Made by a program: the position numbers and the translations under genes. The notes below the pieces were generated by a model, which saw only the letters and a list, made by a program, of their open reading frames with translations, did no database searches and was not told the DNA's origin. From the NCBI GenBank assembly GCA_034440115.1, contig JAWXBM010000117.1, forward strand, positions 1-64,000: a stretch of DNA of 64,000 nucleotides. Reading direction: 5' to 3'. Below are positions 36,615 through 44,242 of the stretch, one piece after another (position 1 is the stretch's first letter; each line of letters begins with the position of its first letter). This stretch comes from JAWXBM01 sp034440115 (lineage in GTDB: Bacteria > Pseudomonadota > Gammaproteobacteria > Xanthomonadales > SZUA-36).

Positions 36615-37631
36615 ATGAAGATTCAACAACAGGCCGACCTCTCGTTATTGAATACCTTTGGTGTTGGCGGCACTGCCCGCCAATTATTCGAAGTGGAAAA
36701 CCAACAGGACATGCTGGCGCTCCCTGCTCTAAAATCGCAACAGGACCTGGTTCTGGGCGGTGGCAGCAACATCCTGTTGGTAAACGATGTTCCAGGCAAA
36801 GTTGTGCTCAATCGCATACTCGGAATCGACCTGATCGACGCGAACGGAGACAGCGTTTTGATTGAAGTGGGCGCCGGGGAAAATTGGCACTCGCTGGTTT
36901 GTTATGCACTGCAACAAGGCTGGTATGGACTGGAAAACCTGGCGCTGATCCCTGGTCTGGCCGGTGGCGCGCCGATTCAGAATATCGGCGCTTATGGAGT
37001 TGAGTTGGCTGAGGTGCTCGAATCAGTCACGGCCTGGGACTGGCTTCAATCCGGTTGGGTGGTGTTTCAAAACGAACAATGCGAACTCGGTTACCGTGAC
37101 AGTATTTTCAAGCGTGAGCCACGTGATCGCTATTTCATCACCTCGATGCGAATGCGCCTCAAGCGCGATTTTGAACCCCGGCTGCACTATGCCGGATTGC
37201 GTGAAGCCCTGGCTGGCAAATCACCCAACGCACAGAATGTATTCGACACCGTAGTCGCATTGCGCCAGCAGAAATTGCCTGACCCAACTGTGGTGGGCAA
37301 TGCCGGCAGCTTTTTCAAAAATCCGGTGCTTTCTGAGCACGAAGCAGAAGCCTTGCTGGACCGCCACCCCGCGCTACCTCATTGGGTGCTGACGAATGGG
37401 CAAATAAAGCTCTCTGCTGCAGCCATGATCCAGGCGGCTGGGATGAAAGGCCAGCAACAAGGCGCAGCGGCTGTCTCCAGCCAACATGCTTTGGTGTTGA
37501 TCAACCAGGGTGGTGCCAGTGGTGCGGACTTGTGGCAATTGGCCCAGCAGGTGCAAACGCGCGTATACCAGAAATTCGGCCTGCGTCTGGATCCCGAGCC
37601 GAGAATCTATCTCAATCCGCGCAAGCATTAG
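36615..37631 (+). CDS. murB: UDP-N-acetylenolpyruvoylglucosamine reductase
   Basis: MurB reduces the enolpyruvyl intermediate to UDP-MurNAc in peptidoglycan synthesis. This type I enzyme of 338 aa has the FAD-binding parts LLNTFGVGGTARQLFEVE, LVLGGGSNILLV and ENLALIPGLAGGAPIQNIGAYGVEL. The catalytic Ser lies in GNAGSFFKNPV, and the C-terminal domain is MIQAAGMKGQQQGAAAVSSQHALVLIN. No clear ribosome-binding site precedes the ATG. Confidence 0.96.
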   Translation: MKIQQQADLSLLNTFGVGGTARQLFEVENQQDMLALPALKSQQDLVLGGGSNILLVNDVPGKVVLNRILGIDLIDANGDSVLIEVGAGENWHSLVCYALQQGWYGLENLALIPGLAGGAPIQNIGAYGVELAEVLESVTAWDWLQSGWVVFQNEQCELGYRDSIFKREPRDRYFITSMRMRLKRDFEPRLHYAGLREALAGKSPNAQNVFDTVVALRQQKLPDPTVVGNAGSFFKNPVLSEHEAEALLDRHPALPHWVLTNGQIKLSAAAMIQAAGMKGQQQGAAAVSSQHALVLINQGGASGADLWQLAQQVQTRVYQKFGLRLDPEPRIYLNPRKH

Positions 37632-37725
37632 TGCAGCTTGCAGGCACGGTATTGAAGCATTATGGTTCCGGCAGCCGACAAGGCTGTTCAGCCAATAATC
37701 CCGATTTTCCATTACAGGAGTCAGT

Positions 37726-39456
37726 ATGAAATCCCTATTTCCATTTAGTCTTCCAGCCTGCAGGCTGCTGATACTCCTGCTGATCCTGTTACTGGCAGCC
37801 TGCGGCAAGGATGAGCCAGGCACCGAGGCCAAATCCCCTTCAGTTGCATCCAGTTCGCCTGCAGATGCCATTGCATTTATCCCCAGCATTGATCCAGACC
37901 AATTGATGGCCACCATCAGCGAACTGGCTTCAGACCGGTTTGGCGGCCGTGAGCCCATGTCGGAAGGCGAAACCCTGACCCTGGAACTTATCGAAAACCG
38001 CTTCCGCGAATTGGGACTACAACCGCTGTTTGATGATGCGTACCGGCAAGCCGTAGACCTGGTTTCCATAGAAGCTGATCCGGCCAGTGCTCGCATGAGT
38101 TTTCATCTGCAGGACAACGATCGCCTGGTTACGCTTGGCGATGAAATGATCTTGGGCACTCGGCGCGTGGCCGAAGAATCGAGCGTAGAAAACAGTGAAG
38201 TGGTTTTTGTGGGTTACGGCATCGTCGCTCCAGAATACGGCTGGAACGACTACGCTGATGTAAACGTGCAGGGCAAAACGGTATTGATACTGGTTAACGA
38301 TCCCGGCTTTGCCACACAAAACCCCGCCTTGTTCAAAGGCAACACAATGACCTATTACGGCCGCTGGACTTACAAATACGAAGAAGCCGCGCGGCAAGGT
38401 GCGGCGGCGGCCCTGATCATCCATGATACCGAACCTGCGGCCTACGGCTGGGACGTGGTGCGCAACAGCGCTACCGGGCCACAATTTCACCTCGACCGGG
38501 AAAATAACAATATGGACCGGGCACCGATCGAATCCTGGATACAACGCTCGGTGGCAGAAGAAATCGTTGCCGCCGATGGCTTGGACCTGGACAGCCTGAT
38601 GGCGCAAGCGCAATCGGCAGAATTCAAAGCCGTTGCATTGAGCAGCACCATGGATGCCAGCGTGCAGAACAAGACCATCAAGCGCCAGTCCTACAATGTC
38701 GGAGCCATGCTGCCAGGCCATTCACGTTCGGACGAAGCTTTTATCTACATGGCGCATTGGGATCATATTGGCACCAACCCCAATGCAGCACCGGGCGAAG
38801 ATGCCATTTACAACGGCGCGATCGACAATGCCTCGGGAATAGCTGCCTTGTTGGCTTTGGCAGACGCCTTCAGCCAGATGCCGCAGGCACCGGCCCGCAG
38901 TGTGGCCTTTCTGGCGGTAACCGCCGAAGAATCCGGTTTGCTGGGCTCGGCCTGGTATGCCGAACATCCCGCCATACCGCTCACCCAAACCGTTGCTGGC
39001 GTGAACATGGACGCCCTGGGCGTTTACGGCCCCACCAAAGACATCGTGGTGGTTGGCTATGGCAGCTCAGAGCTGGAAGACATTTTGATCCAGGCCGCTG
39101 GAAGCCAGGAGCGCTATGTTAAAGCAGAGGAGCACCCGGAACGCGGCAGCTATTACCGCTCTGATCATTTCAATTTCGCCAAAAAAGGCGTGCCCATGCT
39201 GTACGCCAAGTCGGGTTCAGATCATGTAGAAAAAGGCCCGGAATATCTCAAGGAAAAAGGCGACTACTACCTGAAAAACCGCTATCACTCACCTGCTGAC
39301 GAGGTCGGGGATGACTGGGACTTACGTGGCCTGGCGCAGGACGTGGTGCTGTACTTTACGGTTGGCGAGCGAATCGCCAACAGTCCAGACTGGCCTGAGT
39401 GGTACGAGGGCAACGAGTTTCGTGCGATCCGTGATCAGTCACGATCTTCTGACTAA
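37726..39456 (+). CDS. M28-family zinc metallopeptidase lipoprotein
   Basis: The 576 aa protein has a lipoprotein signal peptide ending LLLAAC, with predicted acylation on Cys26 or nearby. An inserted PA domain lies at about 140-250 (VVFVGYGIVAPEYGWNDYADVNVQGKTVLILVND). The M28 catalytic domain has the zinc ligands and catalytic residues in MAHWDHIG, GAIDNASGIAALLALAD, TAEESGLLGSAWYAEHP, NMDALG and YRSDHFNFAKKG. It is likely an envelope aminopeptidase. Its peptide substrate cannot be inferred. AGGAG precedes the start. Confidence 0.92.
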   Translation: MKSLFPFSLPACRLLILLLILLLAACGKDEPGTEAKSPSVASSSPADAIAFIPSIDPDQLMATISELASDRFGGREPMSEGETLTLELIENRFRELGLQPLFDDAYRQAVDLVSIEADPASARMSFHLQDNDRLVTLGDEMILGTRRVAEESSVENSEVVFVGYGIVAPEYGWNDYADVNVQGKTVLILVNDPGFATQNPALFKGNTMTYYGRWTYKYEEAARQGAAAALIIHDTEPAAYGWDVVRNSATGPQFHLDRENNNMDRAPIESWIQRSVAEEIVAADGLDLDSLMAQAQSAEFKAVALSSTMDASVQNKTIKRQSYNVGAMLPGHSRSDEAFIYMAHWDHIGTNPNAAPGEDAIYNGAIDNASGIAALLALADAFSQMPQAPARSVAFLAVTAEESGLLGSAWYAEHPAIPLTQTVAGVNMDALGVYGPTKDIVVVGYGSSELEDILIQAAGSQERYVKAEEHPERGSYYRSDHFNFAKKGVPMLYAKSGSDHVEKGPEYLKEKGDYYLKNRYHSPADEVGDDWDLRGLAQDVVLYFTVGERIANSPDWPEWYEGNEFRAIRDQSRSSD

Positions 39457-39700
39457 GTTTAAGGCTGACGGCACCTCGAAGCGGGAACAGTTTCCCGGCT
39501 GCTGCGCTGTCCCAGGGTGAAGCCTGGGATACCCTCGATCGGAACCCGATTGTCGGAACTGCACCGGATGACCGTCCTGACCATTCGGCGCTCGATTTTC
39601 ATCCTGAAAATCGTTCCGATCGGATTCCTTCACTCGGCAGCTTGCTTGATGCCTGGGAAACTGTTCCCGCTGCGAGTTGCCAGGTTAGTGTGAATTTTGC
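39457..39700. other. Structured intergenic region between convergent genes
   Basis: The 244 nt between the M28 peptidase (+) and gcdH (-) are largely filled by nested inverted repeats, annotated separately at 39475-39676. No coding gene is supported; a 64-codon - strand ORF here reads only through the repeat arms. Confidence 0.7.
39475..39676. repeat. Nested inverted-repeat element, about 200 bp (MITE/BIME-like)
   Basis: Outer arms at 39475-39496 and 39655-39676 match in 21 of 22 positions, with a 17-bp perfect core (39480-39496 and 39655-39671). Each arm is itself a small palindrome, GGGAA-CAGT-TTCCC. Inside lie a second pair, cgatcggaac (39536-39545) with gttccgatcg (39613-39622), and a 9-bp hairpin at 39593-39613. 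A local stem cccagg...cctggg lies near 39511-39528. The whole could fold into one long structure. Confidence 0.75.
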
Positions 39701-40864
39701 TCAGAAAGCATTAATGCCGGTCAACTCACGGCCAATCACCAACTGGTGCACGGTTTCGGTACCTTCGTATGTGATCACACTTTCCAGGTTGAGCATATGC
39801 CGAATCGCCTGGTATTCCGTGGTGATACCAGCCCCGCCCAGAATATCGCGGCAATCACGCGCAATGTCCAAAGCCATGCGTACATTATTCCACTTGGCCA
39901 GACTGACCTGGGTGGGCTGCATTTTGCCGGCATCTTTAAGACGGCCCAGTTGCAATGCGATCAATTGCGCACCGGTGATACGACGCGCCATGTCTGCCAG
40001 ACGAATTTGAATGGCTTGATTGGCAGCGAGAGGACGATCAAAAAGAATGCGATCTGAGGTGTATTTCACCACTTCATCCAGACAGGCAATCGCCGCACCA
40101 ATCGGGCCCCAGGTGATGCCAAAACGCGCCTGGGTCAAGCAGCCCAACGGGCCTTTCAGGCCCACTACATTGGGCAGGCGATTGGCATCCGGCACCCGCA
40201 CATTGTCAAAATAAAGCTCTGAAGTAACTGACGCCCGCAAGGACATCTTGGACTTGATCTTCCTGGCCTCAAACCCAGCCATGCCCTTTTCCATCACAAA
40301 ACCCATGATGCCATCTTCGGTACGGGCCCAGACGATAGCGATATCAGCGAGATTGCCATTGGTAATCCACATTTTGGAACCATTGATGACCCAATCATCA
40401 CCATCGCGCTTGGCATGGGTTTTCATATTGGCCGGGTCGGAGCCGCCCTGCGATTCGGTCAGGCCGAAACAGCCGATAATTTCGCCCTTGGCCATACCCG
40501 GCAACCAGCGATCTTTTTGTTCGTACGAGCCATAAGCGTAAATCGGGTACATGCACAGACTGGACTGCACCGATACAAAACTGCGTAGGCCAGAATCACA
40601 ACGTTCCAGTTCCTGGCAGATCAAGCCATAGGAAACCGCATTCAAACCAGCGCAACCGTAGCCCTCCAGGCTGGAACCCAGCAGCCCCAGGTCGGCTATT
40701 TCACTGACCAACTCAGCCGGGAAGGTGGCGTTGTCAAAATGCTCTGCGATGATGGGCATGGCACGTTCATCTACAAAACGGGCAACGCTGTCGCGGATCA
40801 TTTTCTCTTCTTCAGTGAGCAATGAATCAACATCGTACAGGTCGTAGGGGTTCAATTTGGCCAT
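39701..40864 (-). CDS. gcdH: Glutaryl-CoA dehydrogenase
   Basis: GcdH oxidises and decarboxylates glutaryl-CoA to crotonyl-CoA in lysine and tryptophan breakdown. The start MAKLNPYDLYDVDSLLTEEE follows GGAG by 8 nt and gives 387 aa. Conserved acyl-CoA dehydrogenase parts are GCFGLTESQGGSDPANMKT, WITNGNLADIAIVWAR and the catalytic Glu in SVITYEGTETVHQLVIGRE. The segment DCRDILGGAGITTEYQAIRHMLNLE is typical of GcdH rather than of general acyl-CoA dehydrogenases. Confidence 0.92.
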   Translation of the reverse strand: MAKLNPYDLYDVDSLLTEEEKMIRDSVARFVDERAMPIIAEHFDNATFPAELVSEIADLGLLGSSLEGYGCAGLNAVSYGLICQELERCDSGLRSFVSVQSSLCMYPIYAYGSYEQKDRWLPGMAKGEIIGCFGLTESQGGSDPANMKTHAKRDGDDWVINGSKMWITNGNLADIAIVWARTEDGIMGFVMEKGMAGFEARKIKSKMSLRASVTSELYFDNVRVPDANRLPNVVGLKGPLGCLTQARFGITWGPIGAAIACLDEVVKYTSDRILFDRPLAANQAIQIRLADMARRITGAQLIALQLGRLKDAGKMQPTQVSLAKWNNVRMALDIARDCRDILGGAGITTEYQAIRHMLNLESVITYEGTETVHQLVIGRELTGINAF

Positions 40865-40959
40865 CAAAAAACTCCAAGGTATAAAGTGCGGGCCAGCACA
40901 CCAGGCCAGTGTCCGCATCAAGGTAAGGAAATTATTTAAGGTATAAAATATCTCACATT

Positions 40960-41934
40960 CTAAGGGTGAGTACGAGTGATGTCATCTGTTACCGTATCCT
41001 CAGCATCTTCTTCATTGGCCACACCACTGGGCACATGCGCTGCCGCGACGTGAACCTTGGCCGAATCGATATGCACCTGCTGGTCATCAAAGAAAATATC
41101 GGCACCAAATATCTTCAGGAACTCGCCCTTGGAACGCCCACCCAGAAACAATGCTTCATCAATACGAATACCCCAATTGCGCAACGTCAGCACCACGCGT
41201 TTATGCGCGGGAGCCGAGCGTGCTGTAACCAGGGCAGTGCGGATAGGATTGTTTTCGATCGGATAGGAAGCCTGAATGCGGTGCAAAGCTTCCAATACCG
41301 GCCGAAATGGTCCGCCGGACAAAGGTTGTAGGGCCGCTTCACGCTCGGAGGCCGAAAAGGCTTCCAGCCCATGACGTTGGTAGATGCGCTCTGCCTCATC
41401 ACCAAACACCACGGCATCGCCGTCAAAAGCAATACGTAGTTGACCCAGACCTTCACCCGCTGCCTTGCCCGGCAATATGGTGGCGGCTGCATAACCTTCG
41501 GTCAGTGCCTTACGCACATCCGTTGCGTTGGTGGATAAAAGCAATTGGGCGCCATAGGCCGACATGTACCGATAGGGGCTGGCGCCATTGGTAAAAGCGG
41601 CGCGTTCGATATTCAGGCCGTAATGCTCAATGGCGTTGAATATCCGCAGGCCGGTATCGGCACTGTTGCGCGACAGCAGGATGACTTCTACGGCTGGATG
41701 GTCGACAGCGGTCTGGTTCAACGCCAACAGTTTGCGCACCAGCGGAAAGGCCATGCCCGGCCGCAGGATTTCATCCTCCAAACCGAGTTGGTAATCGGCA
41801 TAGGCTGCCAGTCCGCGACGCTCAAAAATCGAGTGACTGTCTGACAGGTCAAACAGGGCTCGCGAAGAAATCGCGATCACCAGGCTTTCCTGGCTGTGTT
41901 GCTGATTTTCCGTTTTCAGAGGTGATGCTTCCAT
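40960..41934 (-). CDS. Cytosolic 5'-nucleotidase (NT5C1-like, PF06189)
   Basis: The 324 aa protein matches the cytosolic 5'-nucleotidase I family found in animals and many bacteria. Conserved parts are LVIAISSRALFDLSDSHSIFE, VEVILLSRNSADTGLRIFNAIEHYGLNIERAAFTNG, LRIAFDGDAVVFGDEAERIYQ and IDEALFLGGRSKGEFLKIFGADIFFDDQ. HAD-type aspartates lie in FDGDAV and FFDDQ. It should dephosphorylate a nucleoside monophosphate such as AMP or IMP. It follows the Nudix-like/kinase fusion by 24 nt on the same strand. Confidence 0.87.
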   Translation of the reverse strand: MEASPLKTENQQHSQESLVIAISSRALFDLSDSHSIFERRGLAAYADYQLGLEDEILRPGMAFPLVRKLLALNQTAVDHPAVEVILLSRNSADTGLRIFNAIEHYGLNIERAAFTNGASPYRYMSAYGAQLLLSTNATDVRKALTEGYAAATILPGKAAGEGLGQLRIAFDGDAVVFGDEAERIYQRHGLEAFSASEREAALQPLSGGPFRPVLEALHRIQASYPIENNPIRTALVTARSAPAHKRVVLTLRNWGIRIDEALFLGGRSKGEFLKIFGADIFFDDQQVHIDSAKVHVAAAHVPSGVANEEDAEDTVTDDITRTHP

Positions 41935-41958
41935 TGCATTAGCATAACAGCGCGCTGA

Positions 41959-43371
41959 TCAATCCATGATAATCCTGTCAGCCAAGGAGGTTCTGACCAG
42001 ATGTTGATTGATAAATTGCTTGAAACCCGCCTGCACGCCCACCACCTGTCGGTAAAAGTGCGGCGTTTTGGCTTCGACCCACTCAAGTTGGTAAATCATC
42101 CGTAGCATCATCCACACCCCTTCAAGCTGCTTGACCGCTTCCACTGCACGCAACAAATCAGCCTGGCTGGCCAGCGCTGAAAACGGCTGCAGATAGGATT
42201 CGATCACCCGCTGATACAGCTCATCATTAATGCTCATGGTGCCCGCGAACCCGCCGTTGCCCAAGGTCGCCCGGTGGTCCTGAAACACCAGACTCAGCAC
42301 CAGGAACGGATGCGAAATCACCGTACCACTCCAATCCAGCAGGAGATGGCGACCTTCGGAAACCGTCATGTTGTCATTGCGGAAGTCGGTATGTACCAGC
42401 GTCAAAGGCAGGCCAATCTCAGCCAGCACACTGCATCCTTCGCCTATAGGCTGCAAAGCTTCCAACAGTGCTGACCACTGCTGATCCGTCAATCCACCAC
42501 CACCTTCCTGTAAAACAGGCCGGTACTGTTCAGGTTGTTGACTGAATTGTGCCAAATTTTCCAGAGTGACTGGGCGACAACCCAAGGCCTGCCATTTATC
42601 CAGACTGTCATGACTTGCCAACTGCAACTGAGCAACCGAATGGGCAAAAGCGGGCAGTTCCTCAAGGTCTGACCTGATGCTCTGTTCGCGAAAATCGCGA
42701 TTCAGCATCCAATTTCGTTTGGCGTCAATGGCCAGCGGTTGGGCAACCGTTTGCGGCCAAAGGCTGGCCAACGCGGCGGTCAATGCAGCTTCGCCTGGCG
42801 CGGCTTCATATCCCGCCTTGAAGTAGACCCAGCCCTGGTTGGTAGGCACCCGCAACAGACAGGATGAAGTCCAGCCCTGACGAAACTGTTCCACCGAACC
42901 GGTGACCTGGATAGCCAGGCTATCCAACTGAAACTGGATCCAGTGATCGGCATGATTAAACCAGCCGGGTTGATGAAAGGGTGGCCGCCTTACGGGTGGC
43001 TGTCCAGCATCCTGCTCTGCAAACCAGAGTTCAAACGGATCGGGAACATCGCCCAGTGGAGTTCGCGTGCGCATGTATTCGGCCTTATCTACCCAAACCG
43101 CCGCAAGTTTTTTCGAGGGCTGGGTGGAGGCCAATTCCATCTCGATGCAGTGATAGTTTGGCAACCGCACGATCGGACGCAGCACTCTGGTTTTCAAACC
43201 GTATTTGGCCAGCATGCCCTTATTGAGCATATTGGCTTTGTACTCAATAGGCCCCTGCGGAAACGACAAGGTTGGTGGCGCCCAGCTTTCCTCATGCTTG
43301 ACCACCAGGAACTTGGCTTTATCGGGGTGGCGTACCAGGCAATGACAGGTGTCGGTAATCGGATTGGGCAT
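41959..43371 (-). CDS. Fusion of Nudix-like domain and APH-type kinase domain
   Basis: The protein has 470 aa and no name that I recognise. Residues about 5-125 resemble a Nudix fold (CLVRHPDKAKFLVVKHEESWAPPTLSFPQG, then AVWVDKAEY) but lack the catalytic REXXEE box. Residues about 150-455 are an aminoglycoside-phosphotransferase/choline-kinase-like domain: WVYFKAG at 181-187 holds the ATP-contacting Lys, HTDFRNDN at 327-334 is the catalytic loop, and LLLDWSG at 344-349 supplies the metal-binding Asp. All kinase residues needed for activity appear present. Neighbours are nadK and a 5'-nucleotidase, so a small-molecule or nucleotide-linked substrate is plausible. Confidence 0.65.
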   Translation of the reverse strand: MPNPITDTCHCLVRHPDKAKFLVVKHEESWAPPTLSFPQGPIEYKANMLNKGMLAKYGLKTRVLRPIVRLPNYHCIEMELASTQPSKKLAAVWVDKAEYMRTRTPLGDVPDPFELWFAEQDAGQPPVRRPPFHQPGWFNHADHWIQFQLDSLAIQVTGSVEQFRQGWTSSCLLRVPTNQGWVYFKAGYEAAPGEAALTAALASLWPQTVAQPLAIDAKRNWMLNRDFREQSIRSDLEELPAFAHSVAQLQLASHDSLDKWQALGCRPVTLENLAQFSQQPEQYRPVLQEGGGGLTDQQWSALLEALQPIGEGCSVLAEIGLPLTLVHTDFRNDNMTVSEGRHLLLDWSGTVISHPFLVLSLVFQDHRATLGNGGFAGTMSINDELYQRVIESYLQPFSALASQADLLRAVEAVKQLEGVWMMLRMIYQLEWVEAKTPHFYRQVVGVQAGFKQFINQHLVRTSLADRIIMD

Positions 43372-43439
43372 AAATCTGTTCTACTTTAAAAGGAATTGAT
43401 GAACAACTCGTTTTCGGTAAGGTTTTCGAGCCAACTGAT

Positions 43440-44204
43440 TTAGAGAAACTGCTCATTCAGAATTCTGTCTTCCAGAGAATGATCTGGATCGAACATCAGT
43501 TTGAGCCGAATGGTTTTCTCTTCATAAACATCTACTGCCAATACGTTGCGGACTTCCTGCGCATCCGCGGTTGCACTGACTGGCCGCTTGTAGTGATCCA
43601 GCACTTCGAACCGTATCCGTGCCGAGCCCGGCAATACGGCACCACGCCAACGGCGCGGTCGAAAGGGTGAAATGGGTGTCAGTGCCAAGGCCTGGGTGCC
43701 CAAAGGCAGAATGGGGCCTTGGGCAGACAGGTTATACGCGGTACTGCCGGCTGCAGTCGCAACCAATACACCGTCGCAAACCAGTTCCTCCACCTTGACT
43801 GTACCATTCACCAGGATGCGGATATGCGCTGCCTGATTCATCTGCCGTAACAGCGAGACTTCATTGATGGCAAGTGCTTTTACCTGGCCGCCCGCCTCAG
43901 TTGCCACCTCCATGCACAAGGGCGCCAATGACACGGTATTGGCGGCGGCCAACCTTTTTGACAAACCGGTTTCCCGATAGCGATTCATCAGGAAGCCGAC
44001 ATTGCCCAACTTCATGCCATAAACGGGTAAGTCTGCCGACAGTAACCGGTGCAAAGTACGCAACATAAAACCGTCGCCACCCAAGGCGACAATGACTTTC
44101 GCATCAGACAACTCGCACTGACCATAGCGCTGGCTCAAGGTCTTCAATGCCTGCTGTGCAGCTTCAGACGGACCGGCAATAAAATGTACTTTCAAGTTGG
44201 TCAT
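43440..44204 (-). CDS. nadK: NAD kinase family protein
   Basis: The start MTNLKVHFIAGPSEAAQQ is chosen as the beginning of the conserved domain; the longer frame overlaps the end of gdhB. This gives 254 aa. The family motif IVALGGDGFMLRTLH (GGDG), the NE box in ALAINEVSLLRQM and the glycine-rich loop DGVLVATAAGSTAYNLSAQGPILP are all present. It is shorter than E. coli NadK (292 aa), lacking part of the N-terminus. It phosphorylates NAD to NADP and lies 39 nt downstream of the NAD-dependent glutamate dehydrogenase gene. Confidence 0.9.
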   Translation of the reverse strand: MTNLKVHFIAGPSEAAQQALKTLSQRYGQCELSDAKVIVALGGDGFMLRTLHRLLSADLPVYGMKLGNVGFLMNRYRETGLSKRLAAANTVSLAPLCMEVATEAGGQVKALAINEVSLLRQMNQAAHIRILVNGTVKVEELVCDGVLVATAAGSTAYNLSAQGPILPLGTQALALTPISPFRPRRWRGAVLPGSARIRFEVLDHYKRPVSATADAQEVRNVLAVDVYEEKTIRLKLMFDPDHSLEDRILNEQFL

Positions 44205-44242
44205 CAGCTCGCTATTGGCCCCGTCGCGTAACGCGAACCTGA

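Noticed and set aside
39439..39633. 64-codon ORF on the - strand in the repeat element
   Set aside because: It runs through repeat arms and overlaps the 3' end of the peptidase gene. The codons follow the inverted repeats rather than a protein pattern.
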